46,465 nucleotides of DNA from an uncultured Verrucomicrobiota bacterium. GTDB lineage: Bacteria; Verrucomicrobiota; Verrucomicrobiia; Verrucomicrobiales; Verrucomicrobiaceae. Where the stretch lies: assembly GCA_903854655.1 (NCBI GenBank), contig CAINXC010000443.1, positions 1 through 46,465 of the forward strand. Reading direction: 5' to 3'. Shown in pieces: positions 1-9,410 of this stretch. The notes under the pieces were generated by a model that worked only from the letters and a program-made list of their open reading frames with translations, was not told where the DNA came from and made no database searches. Every line of letters begins with the position of its first letter. The stretch's first letter is position 1. The translations under genes and the position numbers were made by a program.

Positions 1-1944
1 CTCGACATCGGCGGGCGGTTTCGGCGGTGGTGTTCCCATCAAGCGCTCCAGCACCCAGGAGCCGCGAATCACGGGGGAGGTGGTGGTGCCGTTGGCGGTC
101 ACCTTCATCACGCTGCCCATGGTCAGCACGCCGCCGCGATGACTGTCCGGCGGCAGCGAGACCTTGCGCATCTCCGTGCCCTCGACGCCCGGGATGCCGT
201 AGTGCCTTGCGAGGCGGGCGTTGAGAAAGGTGAAGTCCGAGGCCACGAAGCTGGTGAGCGGCAGGTCGTTCTTCAAGACCTCATCAAAGAAAAGCGAGGT
301 CTCCTTGACCATGGCCGTCTTGAGGATGTCGTCATACTCGGGATACAGTGTGCGATCCGGCAAGGTGGCGTCGATGGCGCGAAGGCTCAGCCATTGGCCG
401 GTGAAGTTCATGGTGAATGCCTTTGCCTTGGGATCATTCAAGAGACGCTCGACCTGCTGGTGCAGCACCCCGGGCTCGTGAAGTTTCCGCGCCTCGGCGA
501 GCTTGATGAGCGGCTCGTCGGGCATGGAGCTCCACAAGAAGTAGGAAAGCCGGCTGGCGAGCGCGAAATCATCGAGCCTGGCCTTCTCGCGCAGGAACAG
601 GAAGTTCGGCGACACAAGCACCGCCCGAAGGCCCACGCGCATGGCTTGCTCAAAGCTGTAGTTCTGGTCCAGCCGGGCCTTCACGCGGGCGACGAAGGGC
701 TTGATGTCATCGTCCGTCACGGGACGACGAAACGCACGGCGTGCGAAGTCGCGCAGGATGCGTCCGGCATCAGTCATGGGCTGCTGCGATTTGACCTCGA
801 AGCGCTCGGGCGCGACGCGCTCCAGTTTCAGATCGCCAAAGATCGCCTTGTGGCTCGGCGGTGGCCAGGATTCCATGAGCGGCCCTTCCACGTCCACCCA
901 CTGGATCACCAAACCCGGTCCCGTGTACTTGTCGGCGCCCACTTTCTCCACCGCCGGTGGCAGTGCCGGCAGGCCGTCGGCGATGATACGGATGCGGTTT
1001 TCTGGCTCCAGTTGTTCGGTGAATTCGATGACTTTCGGCTTGTCGGCCGGGACCGCGAAGTAGTCGATGAGACGCTCCTCGGTGACTTCTTTGAGCGTGC
1101 CGGCGGTGACGTGAAAATTGATCGGCTTGCCCTCGCTCTGATAGCCGTAGCCGGAGATGCGGAAGCGATACTTGCCGCGCACATGGCTGCGGAAGTTCCA
1201 CATGGTGACACGGATGTTCGCCGACTCCCACGAAGCGAAGATGGCCACGCCGTCGTCGATGTGGCGGTAAACGCTGCCCGTGGCCTTCACGGACTTCTCC
1301 TCTTTGATGTCGAACCGCTTCTTGAGCAGCCAGGGCTGCGGCTTGTTTGCAATGGCCTCATCCAGCACCCGGTCGGCCGCATCGAGGTAATTCCGCATCA
1401 AGTACGAGGAGGTGTGCAGCGCCTCCGCATTGTTATCGAAACCACTGGTCGAGGTATCCGGCGGCAGCAGGTCGGACAGATCGACCTCCACGCCGAGCAG
1501 GTCCCGCACCGTGTTCGCGTATTCGGCGCGGTTCAGCCGCCGCATGACCACCCGCCCTTCAGTGGTGCTGCGGGCGCTTTCTGCCGTTCCCACATGTGCG
1601 GTGATCCAATCGGCGGCAGATTGCACGTCTGTTGCCGGAGGACGCGGCCTTTGTTTCGGCGGCATGTCGCCTGACGTGAGTTGGTCGAGCACCGTCAGCC
1701 ACTGCTCACGGTTTTTCCTGTCCGAGAAGTCCTGCGAAAGATCCTCGATCTTGAAGTCGCCCTTGGCCTTCGCTCCTGCGTGGCACTTTTCGCAGTGCTG
1801 GGTGAACATCTTCCGCGCCGGATCGGCTGATGTTCGTTCCTCTGCGCCGACCTTCAGGCAGCCGAAAGCAACGAACAAGCTCATCCACGCCACCCTGAGG
1901 GACGCGGGTTTGGAGGGGCGATGGTGTTGCTGGCCCGGCTGCAT
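1..1944 (-). CDS. PSD/PSCyt-family haem-c protein (DUF1587/1595/1592/1588), C-terminus cut by window edge
   Basis: The minus-strand frame is open from 1944 to the left edge, giving 648 visible residues. A haem-c motif CEKCH lies at about residues 51-55, followed by a GDMPP segment with a likely axial Met near 94. Next come [17 protein letters not shown] (DUF1587/PSD3), a [17 protein letters not shown] block (DUF1595/PSD5), a [15 protein letters not shown] block (DUF1592/PSD4) and [12 protein letters not shown]...[11 protein letters not shown] (DUF1588/PSCyt3). The usual C-terminal DUF1585 domain would lie beyond position 1. These large secreted proteins are characteristic of Planctomycetota and Verrucomicrobiota; their function is poorly known and a redox or polymer-degradation role is only suspected. 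I chose ATG 1944 because it adds a charged n-region ahead of the hydrophobic stretch [11 protein letters not shown], giving a signal-like N-terminus; ATG 1884 is the alternative. It is probably not part of the glycan locus. Confidence 0.85.
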   Translation of the reverse strand, partial: MQPGQQHHRPSKPASLRVAWMSLFVAFGCLKVGAEERTSADPARKMFTQHCEKCHAGAKAKGDFKIEDLSQDFSDRKNREQWLTVLDQLTSGDMPPKQRPRPPATDVQSAADWITAHVGTAESARSTTEGRVVMRRLNRAEYANTVRDLLGVEVDLSDLLPPDTSTSGFDNNAEALHTSSYLMRNYLDAADRVLDEAIANKPQPWLLKKRFDIKEEKSVKATGSVYRHIDDGVAIFASWESANIRVTMWNFRSHVRGKYRFRISGYGYQSEGKPINFHVTAGTLKEVTEERLIDYFAVPADKPKVIEFTEQLEPENRIRIIADGLPALPPAVEKVGADKYTGPGLVIQWVDVEGPLMESWPPPSHKAIFGDLKLERVAPERFEVKSQQPMTDAGRILRDFARRAFRRPVTDDDIKPFVARVKARLDQNYSFEQAMRVGLRAVLVSPNFLFLREKARLDDFALASRLSYFLWSSMPDEPLIKLAEARKLHEPGVLHQQVERLLNDPKAKAFTMNFTGQWLSLRAIDATLPDRTLYPEYDDILKTAMVKETSLFFDEVLKNDLPLTSFVASDFTFLNARLARHYGIPGVEGTEMRKVSLPPDSHRGGVLTMGSVMKVTANGTTTSPVIRGSWVLERLMGTPPPKPPADVE

Positions 1945-2369
1945 TTGTTTTGTAACCCCGTTTGTGCCCCGTCCTTTCGGACATGGCGCACTTTGTTCCT
2001 GGAGGCCGGTCCGCGCAGGAGGGCCAGGGTGCCTCCCCCGGTGCTGAAACTCGCAGCCGAACGGGAGGGGACGAAGCCTGGGCCGGGCATCGGGCTGGCC
2101 CTGAGCGTGGCGCGCCGGGAGGCCAACATCAGGGTGATTCCACATGCGGGCCAAAATGGCAGCGATTGCCGGGCAGCCTGTGAGTGGATCGCGCGCGGAT
2201 GGCCTGGCGGTTCTTTTCCTTGAGAGCAGATGCCAGCCCAGCCTCTCACTCGGTGTGTGCGCGTGCGTGCTTCGCTTGTCGATACGAATGGCCGAGGAGG
2301 CGGCCTTGAGACCGGACCTTCCGGTTTTCTTTTTTGATCCGACCGGACGGAATGGACCTGGCTCAGGAC
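1945..2369. other. 425-bp intergenic gap at the end of the glycan locus
   Basis: This is the longest stretch without a recognised gene, between the last gene of the glycan locus (stop at 2370) and the start of the PSD/PSCyt gene. It should hold that gene's promoter, but I see no convincing minus-strand -35/-10 pair. A plus-strand hairpin with a T-tract sits at 2309-2335. Short frames here have no family-like content. Confidence 0.5.
2309..2335 (+). terminator. Hairpin plus T-tract, intrinsic-terminator-like on the plus strand
   Basis: ACCGGA (2311-2316), loop CCT, TCCGGT (2320-2325), extendable by A-T and G-T pairs at 2309-2310/2326-2327, followed by TTTCTTTTTT (2326-2335). The T-tract lies on the plus-strand 3' side, so it would stop plus-strand transcription. 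Both neighbouring genes are on the minus strand, so it matches no recognised gene. Confidence 0.45.
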
Positions 2370-4805
2370 TCAATCTGGCGTCGTGAGATACTGCTGGGCG
2401 AACTGCCAGGCTTTCGGGTAGTCGCCTTTCTGGGCAAACACGCTGGCGATCTCAAAGTACACATGGCGGGGCCGGCTGGGCAGGGCTGCGATCTTCATGA
2501 GGGTTGCCAGGGCGGCGTCCCACATGCCTCTGTTGCGCTGGGCGGCATACAGATAGAAGCCGCGCTTGGCATCTGAAGGGTAGATCTGGAATTCGCGATC
2601 CAGTTGCTGCAGGGTGGCGGCGTCGTCGGTGGTGACGTTCCATGGCGGGTGGACGTAGCGCTTGAGCAACTGAAAGGCTCCCTCCATGTCCCCGCTTTCG
2701 GCGAGTTCATAGATCTTGACCTGCCAGGTGTCCTTGTCGAGGGCAGGGTGGGCCGCCAGGAAGGCCCTTAGCTGCTTGCGATCACCGGCTCGGCGCCAGG
2801 CGTTGGCGAGGAGGGCGCGTTCGTAGCTGGTGAGCCCTTCCAGGGAGGGGAAGCGTTGCAGCAGTTGCTGGAGGGTGTCGTTAAAATCCCCCCCGGTCGT
2901 GGTAGAGAGGTAAATGACGATCAGGCTGGGCTTGGTCGCCAGATCCCGCACCGCAGGCCGCAGTTGAGGGTAGGTCCCGAGCAGCTCCAGCATGATGCGG
3001 TAGCGTGAGGTTTCTTCGGCGGGTTCCCTGCGCAGCGCCTCGCGCCAGGCGGGAATGGCGTTTTCGGGATTGTAGTCCAGCCAGGTGTCGGCCTCATCCA
3101 TGCACATCTGGCCCAGGTGGGGTTCCAGATACCGGGCGCGGCCGAAATCAGTCATGGCTTCGCTGTCAGGCCTGCCAAGTTTAAGGGTGATTTGGGCCCG
3201 TAGAAAGTAAGCTTGGTAGCTGCCGGGTGCGGCGGTGATGGCGCGATTGATCAGCTGCAGGGCAGGGATGGCCTGGCCGTCCAGGAGGAGCGTCCTGACC
3301 TGCACGATGTCCTGTTGTGAACGGGAATAGCCAAAGGGGGTGGCCATCCCGAGGCCCGTCGCGAACCAGAGCCCGCTGGCGAGCAGGGCGGCAGTTCCGC
3401 CGACGCGAAACAACCATGGCATGGCGACACCCCTTGCGCGTTCAAAGCTTTGGGGGCGCAACGCAAGGGCGCCAAGAAGGCACACGACGAGGAGATGGGG
3501 AAGACCGTGATTGGGCGTGTCCACAATTCCGTGTCCCACAGAGATCAGGAAGGCGAGGCCCGCCGCCGTGCGCAGGCGGCGGTCACGCCGCCCTCTCTTG
3601 CGGCTGCTTGACTTCCAGGGGCCCATCCAGCCCACGAAAAGGCATGTTCCCATCAGCATTGCTGTCGTGGCCGGCCAGCCTGCTTCGCAGAGGAACCAGA
3701 GCCAGTCGCTCTCGGGGTGGCGGTAGCGCAGATAACCATTCGCCAGGTGATGGGTCATGCCAAAAACGGCAGTGAAATTTCCCAGGCCGATGCCGAGGAC
3801 CGGCTGGCTGATGAACAGCCGTGCCGCTTCCGAATAGACTTCGATGCGGGAATCGCTGAGCAGGGTTTCTGTTACGCCCATGCCCTCGGCCCGGAAGCGG
3901 TGCAAGATCAACTGGCCGAAGAGAACTGCTGCCGCCGTGCAGGCGAGAATCATGGAACCGCCCACTGCGAGGCGCTTCATCGTGCCGCTGCGCATGGAAG
4001 AGGTCGCAAACCAAAGCACCACGCCAACGAAGAACAGCACCAGACCTGCGCGGGAGGTGCTGAGCAGGATGACTGCAAACGCCGGTACCACGCCCATGGC
4101 ATAGACAATCCACAGGCGGTTCTTCCGGCGCTGCAGCTCGTAGGCGGCGGCGAGGCAGAGCAGAGCCGCCATTGCCATCAGGCATGAGAAATGGTTGCGG
4201 TTGGCGTACGGACCGAAATCATGTTTGCCAGGGGTCCAGGAGGCGGGCTTCCACCCTGCGGCATGAAAGCAGATCGAGGTGACGGCGAGTGCCGTGAACC
4301 CACCCGCCAAAATCCTGATCGCTGCCGTTCTGTCCTCCACCGTCCAGGGCCGGAAAGCAGCCCAGAACAACCACAGGCCGATCAAAAGCTCGCCTGACCA
4401 GACCTCAAAAGTGACCTGGGGCTGGAGTGACCAGGTGGAGGGCAGCGCGATCTGAAAATCTTCCTGCAGGGCTGAACGCCAGAACGGCCAGTGCCGCCAG
4501 GGCAGGGGCACCATTGGCAGGAGGGTAAAACCGATGACAAGCCCCCCGAGCACTAGCAGCGCAAGGGGCACCCTGCCTTTGGGAGGAAAGACGAGAGCCA
4601 GAGTGCCGATAAGAGCGGCTGCAACGCCATAAGTCCACGGCGACTGACCGGTGCCGAGGAAGCAGATCAGGACCGGAATCGCAGCCGCAGCCCTGGCCAC
4701 CCAGGCGGGTTGTGGATGGGCCAAGGTTTCTGGCTCGGATTCTGGTTCGTCGCCTGTATCAGTCAGTTGAGGATCTTCATCCATGACGGTCGTGTTGCTC
4801 AGCAT
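2370..4805 (-). CDS. O-antigen ligase/polymerase-like membrane protein with C-terminal TPR region
   Basis: About 811 residues. The N-terminal two-thirds is a multi-pass membrane protein with marks of the WaaL/Wzy (PF04932) superfamily: [10 protein letters not shown] near 198-207, LLSTSRAG near 247-254, GIGLGNF near 338-344 and a [16 protein letters not shown] loop near 363-378 that resembles the HN(D/E)-containing periplasmic loop. From about residue 500 the protein is soluble and helical, with TPR-like repeats (for example [19 protein letters not shown]). It would ligate or polymerise undecaprenyl-linked glycan at the outer face of the inner membrane. ATG 4805 is preceded by AGGA; ATG 4784 (8-bp overlap with the upstream stop) and starts further upstream to 4916 are possible. 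It is the last gene of the run. Ligase versus polymerase cannot be settled from sequence alone. Confidence 0.8.
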   Translation of the reverse strand: MLSNTTVMDEDPQLTDTGDEPESEPETLAHPQPAWVARAAAAIPVLICFLGTGQSPWTYGVAAALIGTLALVFPPKGRVPLALLVLGGLVIGFTLLPMVPLPWRHWPFWRSALQEDFQIALPSTWSLQPQVTFEVWSGELLIGLWLFWAAFRPWTVEDRTAAIRILAGGFTALAVTSICFHAAGWKPASWTPGKHDFGPYANRNHFSCLMAMAALLCLAAAYELQRRKNRLWIVYAMGVVPAFAVILLSTSRAGLVLFFVGVVLWFATSSMRSGTMKRLAVGGSMILACTAAAVLFGQLILHRFRAEGMGVTETLLSDSRIEVYSEAARLFISQPVLGIGLGNFTAVFGMTHHLANGYLRYRHPESDWLWFLCEAGWPATTAMLMGTCLFVGWMGPWKSSSRKRGRRDRRLRTAAGLAFLISVGHGIVDTPNHGLPHLLVVCLLGALALRPQSFERARGVAMPWLFRVGGTAALLASGLWFATGLGMATPFGYSRSQQDIVQVRTLLLDGQAIPALQLINRAITAAPGSYQAYFLRAQITLKLGRPDSEAMTDFGRARYLEPHLGQMCMDEADTWLDYNPENAIPAWREALRREPAEETSRYRIMLELLGTYPQLRPAVRDLATKPSLIVIYLSTTTGGDFNDTLQQLLQRFPSLEGLTSYERALLANAWRRAGDRKQLRAFLAAHPALDKDTWQVKIYELAESGDMEGAFQLLKRYVHPPWNVTTDDAATLQQLDREFQIYPSDAKRGFYLYAAQRNRGMWDAALATLMKIAALPSRPRHVYFEIASVFAQKGDYPKAWQFAQQYLTTPD

Positions 4806-6261
4806 GGTCCTGGGTTTGAACAAGTCCATGATCATTGTCAGGCCGGGTGATTCGTTGCCCGGGGAGCGCCGACCATCGCTCAACGGCGCGATTGACTCCT
4901 GGCAGAAAGCTCTCAAGCCGGCGCCGACGCAAATCGGACTCGCCGCCGGGGTGGTTTACCTCCCAGGTGCACCCATTGGCCAGGAATATGCGCATGACCG
5001 TCTCCGGGGTGGAGGAGGGTTCGGGAGAGAAACCGATCCGTTTCAGGCTGATCATCAGCAGGTCGCTGAATGCTTGGGCGGATTCCATCCGATCCGCTTC
5101 CAGCTCCAGAACTCTGCCATAGGCGGCGGCAAATTCCACCTCCCTGCGGTGTCGCAACGCCTCGTTGAATTGCAGGCGAAGGCGCGTCCAGCTCCGTATG
5201 TAGCCCAGATAACGTGCTGCCATCAAGGCCATCAGGGCCAATGCGCTGGCGCCAATGGCGGGCCCGAGGCCACGGGGAACCAGCATGCTGATGCCAATCA
5301 GGCTCAGCAGCGCGCACACCGCGTACATGACGGCCAATGCCTGGCCCTTGCTGTAGCCGAGCAAGATCAGGCGGTGGTGGATGTGTTCCGCATCAGCCCG
5401 GAACAGGGGCACCCCGCGCATGGCGCGGCGGAGTATGGCAAAAAGAGTGTCCAAAATAGGCACACCAAGCGCCACGATCATGACGAACAGCGCACCCACC
5501 ACGTAGCCCTTGTCCGAGTTGGACAAGGATACCGAGGCTATGAAGAAGCCGATCAGGTAGGCACCGCCATCGCCCAGGAAAATCTTTGCGGGGGGAAAAT
5601 TGAACATCAAGAATCCCGCCAGAGCCCCGGCCATCACCGCCGCCATCATCACAACATCGGCCCGTCCGGCGAAGTGGCCGACGAAGGCAAGTGTCAGGCA
5701 CAGGAACAGCCCGAAACCCGTCGCCAGCCCGTCCATTCCGTCGATCAAATTGATGATGTTGGGAATCGCGACCAGCCATATTATCGTGACTGCGGGGGCC
5801 CACCAGCCCAACGGGATGGCGCCCTCGCCCCCTGGGCTGGTGATGCAGTCGATGGACTCGCCAAAAGAATAAAGGATGGCGGCGGCTCCTACCTGGCCCA
5901 CGAGTTTCCACTTCGCCCCCAGTGGCTTTAAATCGTCCAGAAAACCGAGGCCGAAGACGAGCGTGTTACACAGCAGCAGGGGCCACCAGTCGGATGGAAA
6001 ATTCGTCAGATTCAGCATCGCGAAGGCGAGGCCGGCCAGCAGCGTGATAAAAATGGGCAGGCCACCCAGGCGGGAGATCACCCGCGCATGGGTCTTCCTG
6101 TGCCCGTCCGGTCGGTCGAAACCAAAGCCTTTCTGGCGTGCCAGGACCAGGTGGGTGAGACCTGCACACAACCCCAGAGCGCACAGGAATACCAGCGTGA
6201 GCTTCACACTGGGCACCGGCACATAGATCGCCAGGGTCATGACATGGAGCGGATTTTTCAC
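4777..6261 (-). CDS. Polyprenyl-phosphate sugar-1-phosphate transferase, WecA/TagO-like
   Basis: 494 residues, multi-pass. MraY/WecA-family signatures are all present: GFLDD (106-110), NIINLIDGMDGLA (168-180), FNFPPAKIFLGDGG (220-233) and the cytoplasmic HIHHRL loop (293-298). Such enzymes transfer HexNAc-1-phosphate from a UDP-sugar to undecaprenyl phosphate and start glycan synthesis on the cytoplasmic face; the exact sugar cannot be read from sequence. After the last membrane segment (about residue 355) there is an extra cytosolic tail of about 135 residues with a coiled-coil-like helix (ALRHRREVEFAAAYGRVLE). Typical WecA/TagO proteins are near 350 residues, so the tail is unusual. The start is GTG in a GTGA overlap with the upstream glycosyltransferase stop. 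This is the only initiating transferase seen in the window. Confidence 0.88.
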   Translation of the reverse strand: MKNPLHVMTLAIYVPVPSVKLTLVFLCALGLCAGLTHLVLARQKGFGFDRPDGHRKTHARVISRLGGLPIFITLLAGLAFAMLNLTNFPSDWWPLLLCNTLVFGLGFLDDLKPLGAKWKLVGQVGAAAILYSFGESIDCITSPGGEGAIPLGWWAPAVTIIWLVAIPNIINLIDGMDGLATGFGLFLCLTLAFVGHFAGRADVVMMAAVMAGALAGFLMFNFPPAKIFLGDGGAYLIGFFIASVSLSNSDKGYVVGALFVMIVALGVPILDTLFAILRRAMRGVPLFRADAEHIHHRLILLGYSKGQALAVMYAVCALLSLIGISMLVPRGLGPAIGASALALMALMAARYLGYIRSWTRLRLQFNEALRHRREVEFAAAYGRVLELEADRMESAQAFSDLLMISLKRIGFSPEPSSTPETVMRIFLANGCTWEVNHPGGESDLRRRRLESFLPGVNRAVERWSALPGQRITRPDNDHGLVQTQDHAEQHDRHG

Positions 6262-7484
6262 GGCATTGCAGACTGTTCCATCATGCTTACGAACCGAGGC
6301 ACGAGCACTGCCTGGGAGAATTCCGCAGCAAGTTTGCGCGATGCCTCGGAAGGATTGAGGGCGCCGCGTGCTGCGGCAGCTTTGAGGAGGGCGGCCAGCC
6401 CCGCCACGTCCCCATGCCTGGCGGTCAATGCGTGGCTCTTGTCGTCAATCCGCAGGGCCAGATCATTGAGGTGGCATTCGGCCGGGCCAATGCCCAGGAA
6501 TGGCAGACCCAACGATAGAATATTGTAAATTTTGCAGGGATGCACGATCCCGACGAAAGGTTCACCCATCACTACCACATGCAAATCAGCTGCGGAAAGA
6601 GATGCGGACAGGGCTGATATGGGCTGGTAGGGCAGACAGGAGATGTTGGCAAGGCCGTGGGCGGTTCGGAAGGACTGCACCTTGGTGAATTCACTGCCGC
6701 CCCCGATGAACATGAAGTGAATGTGTTCATGCCCGGAGAGACTGAGCGCGGCTTGAAGCAGGGTGTCCAGGGGATGGCAGGGACTGTGGTTGCCGGAATA
6801 CATCACAACGAACTTGCCCTGGAGGCCGTGACGCAAGCGAAACTCTTCACGCCCCAAAGGATCGTAGCGCACCGAGTCGTTGTGCGACCATGGCGCATCG
6901 ACATGGATGGTGCTGGCCGGCACGCCCTTCCCTTCCAGCCTTCCGGCCATGAAGCGATCCAGGGCCACGATGCGCATGGCACGCCGGAAGCTCCAGGTTT
7001 GCAGGGCGCTCATGAACCGTTCCGGCAGTCCGCCGGCCTTCAGCCATCCTGCTGCCACGGCTTCATCCGGATTCAAGTCCATCACCCATGGAATCACCGC
7101 GCCGCCCTTCAGCGCTGCCATCAGCGTGCCCAGCGATGAAATCAGCGGCGGTGATGTCAGGCATACGGTCACATCGAAGCGCCGGAGACTTACCAGGATG
7201 AACGTGGCATTGACCCAAAATGTGGCAAAGTCCACCAGCCGTCTCCACTTTGCCGTCTTGCCAAGGCCTGGTGTCCAGATGCGCCGGATCGTGATGTTCC
7301 GCCAGGACTCTGCCGTGGGGTAGCGATGATCGGGGTTGTCATAGCCGCGGCTCGACGCCACCACGGTTACTTGGTGGCCCGCCTCCACCAGCCCCAGAGC
7401 CAGATCTGTCAGGTGCTGGGCCGTGGACACATGATCCGGGTGGAAGCACTGGTTGAGCAGCAGGATGCGGAGAGGTTTCTTCAA
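6258..7484 (-). CDS. Glycosyltransferase family 4
   Basis: 408 residues with a GT-B, GT4-type layout. The N-terminal Rossmann half begins RILLLNQCFHPDHVSTAQHL, resembling WbuB-like transferases. The C-terminal half contains VVMYSGNHSPCHPLDTLL and IGGGSEF, then VGIVHPCKIYNILSLGLPFLGIG in place of the usual E-x7-E donor-binding segment. It should add a sugar from a nucleotide donor to the lipid-linked glycan at the cytoplasmic face. The start looks like TTG at 7484; an ATT just upstream is also possible and no good ribosome-binding site is evident. It lies 72 nt downstream of the epimerase gene and overlaps the WecA-like gene by 4 nt. Donor and acceptor are unknown. Confidence 0.83.
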   Translation of the reverse strand: MKKPLRILLLNQCFHPDHVSTAQHLTDLALGLVEAGHQVTVVASSRGYDNPDHRYPTAESWRNITIRRIWTPGLGKTAKWRRLVDFATFWVNATFILVSLRRFDVTVCLTSPPLISSLGTLMAALKGGAVIPWVMDLNPDEAVAAGWLKAGGLPERFMSALQTWSFRRAMRIVALDRFMAGRLEGKGVPASTIHVDAPWSHNDSVRYDPLGREEFRLRHGLQGKFVVMYSGNHSPCHPLDTLLQAALSLSGHEHIHFMFIGGGSEFTKVQSFRTAHGLANISCLPYQPISALSASLSAADLHVVVMGEPFVGIVHPCKIYNILSLGLPFLGIGPAECHLNDLALRIDDKSHALTARHGDVAGLAALLKAAAARGALNPSEASRKLAAEFSQAVLVPRFVSMMEQSAMP

Positions 7485-7556
7485 AATCGCCGGGGAAGGG
7501 GATGCGCCGTGCCCGGCTGCATCGGAATGAGGCCGGGCACACCAAGGCCGTCGTTG

Positions 7557-8546
7557 TTACAGGGAGGCTTTCCCTTGCACGAGTTGATCGTGAATCCAGG
7601 CATAGGTGAGTTCGAGCCCGTCACGGAGCCGCGTGTCGGGCTCCCAGTTGAAAACAGCCTTGATCAGGGTGTTGTCGCTGCTGCGACCGTTCACACCTTT
7701 GGGAGCCCCCAGATTGTAATGCCGCTTCAGTTTGATGCCGGCAATGTCCTCCGCAAGGTCCACAAGCTGATTGATGGACACCATTTCGGAACTGCCAATG
7801 TTGATAGGCTCGAAGTAGTCGCTGTTTGTCAGCATCTGCGTTCCATGCACGCAGTCCGTGATATACATAAAGCTGCGCGTCTGCTCGCCCGTGCCCCAGA
7901 TTTCGATCTCATGCTGGCCGCCAAGTTTGGCCTGGATTACTTTACGACAGATCGCGGCGGGCGCCTTTTCACGACCGCCGTCGAAGGTTCCGTGCGGCCC
8001 GTACACGTTATGGTAGCGGGCCACGCGGGTGGCGATACCGAAATCCTCGCGGAAGTGGCGGCACATACGTTCGCTGAACAGCTTCTCCCAGCCATATCCA
8101 TCCTCGGGCAGGGCAGGGTAGGCATCCTCCTCCTTGAGCGCCGGCACGTCGAACTGTTTCTGTTTGTCGCCATTGTAAACGCAAGCGGAGGAGGCGTAAA
8201 AAAACCGCCGCACACCTGCTTCTTTCGCGGCCATGAGCAGGTGGGTGTTGATCAGAACGCTGAGCATGCACAAGGCCTTGTTGTTCTCAATGAAACCCAT
8301 GCCGCCCATGTCCGCAGCCAGGTTGTAAACGGCCGCCGCGTCCCTGCAGGCGATGCCGCAGGCAGCCTTGTCCTGAAGGTCCATCTGTAGATTTTCGACA
8401 TCATCAAACCGCTGATACCAGAACTCGGCCGGCTTTTGATCCACCGCCCGCAAGCGAGTAAAGCCCTGCCGGCGCAGGTCGGCTACAATCGCGCCCCCGA
8501 TGAAGCCCCCGGCACCGCATATGGATATAAGGTCGTCTTTGCTCAT
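7557..8546 (-). CDS. gme: GDP-mannose 3,5-epimerase-like NAD-dependent epimerase
   Basis: 329 residues, extended SDR fold. GAGGFIG (11-17) binds NAD. AADMGGMGFI (77-86) is the hallmark segment of GDP-mannose 3,5-epimerase. SSAC (119-122) places the Ser and the catalytic Cys, YGWEK (151-155) is the YxxxK dyad, and GGREKAPAA (190-198) with QTRSF (222-226) match the GDP-sugar pocket of plant GME. The family converts GDP-D-mannose to GDP-L-galactose and GDP-L-gulose. A bacterial member has been characterised from the verrucomicrobial methanotroph Methylacidiphilum fumariolicum. Here it probably supplies an unusual L-hexose, or an altered GDP-hexose, to a neighbouring transferase. A related epimerase of different specificity (for example 3-epimerisation only) is possible. 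Confidence 0.85.
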   Translation of the reverse strand: MSKDDLISICGAGGFIGGAIVADLRRQGFTRLRAVDQKPAEFWYQRFDDVENLQMDLQDKAACGIACRDAAAVYNLAADMGGMGFIENNKALCMLSVLINTHLLMAAKEAGVRRFFYASSACVYNGDKQKQFDVPALKEEDAYPALPEDGYGWEKLFSERMCRHFREDFGIATRVARYHNVYGPHGTFDGGREKAPAAICRKVIQAKLGGQHEIEIWGTGEQTRSFMYITDCVHGTQMLTNSDYFEPINIGSSEMVSINQLVDLAEDIAGIKLKRHYNLGAPKGVNGRSSDNTLIKAVFNWEPDTRLRDGLELTYAWIHDQLVQGKASL

Positions 8547-8615
8547 GAATTTTGAAAAAGAGTATGGATGCTAGGAGCCGCACGACTGACTGTCGAGGTG
8601 ATAATCTGTACCTTA

Positions 8616-9410
8616 TCACCGCTGGCCCGGCGGAGGATCTCCCCCGTCGGCAAGACCGCAGAATGCCCTCCATTCCGCCGACCTTCTGCGTCGGCGAACC
8701 GCCAGCACATCGCGGAACATGCGAAGTGAGTCGCGCACCAGACGTACTTTGCCCCCGCCCGTCTCATGCCAGTCGATGGGTGCCTCCTGCACGAGGACGC
8801 CGGAGTCGAACAGCGCACAGAGCAGTTCCACGTCGAAGGCGAATCCAAACACGCGGAGGAGCGGGCGAACCTTCTCAAAGGCGGCTGTCGGTACCAGTTT
8901 CAGCCCGCACTGGCTGTCATAAACGTGAATCTGGAGCACCTCGCTCACAATCGTGGCATACACACGCCCGATCAGGTGGCGGTGGAAGTCACGTTTGATG
9001 CGCTTGCCCAGCATGCAGACCCGCGAGGCAAACAGGGCTGTGCCAGGCTGCTGTGTTGCCTCGCGAAGCAGCCTTGCCACTTCGTAGGCCGGGCACGAGC
9101 CGTCAGCATCCACAAAAGCCAGCCAGTCATGGTTTCCGCAGGCGGCCCATCCGGCATATATCGCCCCCCCTTTGCCAAGATTTTTGTCCAACGCCATCAA
9201 CGGCTGCAAACCCGGCCATCGGGCTCGTCGCGCTTCGACGATCGAGTGCATCTTCTCCTGCTCGGACGCCCCGCTGCCATCGTCCACAACCGTCACCGAT
9301 ACGGTCGCAATGCTGCCGAGTTCATCGAACAGCGAGTCCAGAAAGGGTTCAATCCGCCCACTCTCCCGAAAGCAGGGGATCACCAGAAGCACTCGATCAT
9401 TCATGGTCAT
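8616..9410 (-). CDS. Glycosyltransferase family 2 (dolichyl-phosphate-mannose-synthase-like)
   Basis: 264 residues. LLVIPCFRESGRI opens a GT-A fold. VVDDGSG and NLGKGGAIYAGW are the nucleotide-binding and GKG segments typical of DPM1/polyprenyl-phosphate glycosyltransferases. FVDADGSCP holds the DxD-like metal site, and DSQCGLKLVP and FDVELL complete the family pattern. No membrane segment follows the catalytic domain. A role in forming a polyprenyl-phosphate sugar, or in direct chain extension, is likely. Start ATG 9410 makes an ATGA overlap with the upstream methyltransferase and is preceded by GGAAAG. A 7-C tract occurs inside the gene near 9164. Confidence 0.85.
   Translation of the reverse strand: MTMNDRVLLVIPCFRESGRIEPFLDSLFDELGSIATVSVTVVDDGSGASEQEKMHSIVEARRARWPGLQPLMALDKNLGKGGAIYAGWAACGNHDWLAFVDADGSCPAYEVARLLREATQQPGTALFASRVCMLGKRIKRDFHRHLIGRVYATIVSEVLQIHVYDSQCGLKLVPTAAFEKVRPLLRVFGFAFDVELLCALFDSGVLVQEAPIDWHETGGGKVRLVRDSLRMFRDVLAVRRRRRSAEWRAFCGLADGGDPPPGQR

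Noticed and set aside
139..1674. Long open frame on the plus strand (511 codons)
   Set aside because: It is antisense to the PSD/PSCyt gene, whose minus-strand frame has clear domain motifs. The plus-strand translation has no family-like segments and reflects GC-biased codon positions.
1881..2249. Minus-strand 122-codon frame upstream of the PSD/PSCyt gene
   Set aside because: It overlaps the start of the PSD/PSCyt gene in another frame and has low-complexity, Pro/Arg/Ser-rich content; it is more likely chance open frame in GC-rich DNA.
4783..5931. Plus-strand open frame of 382 codons
   Set aside because: Antisense to the WecA-like gene; rich in Q, H, R and G without motifs, typical of a shadow frame.
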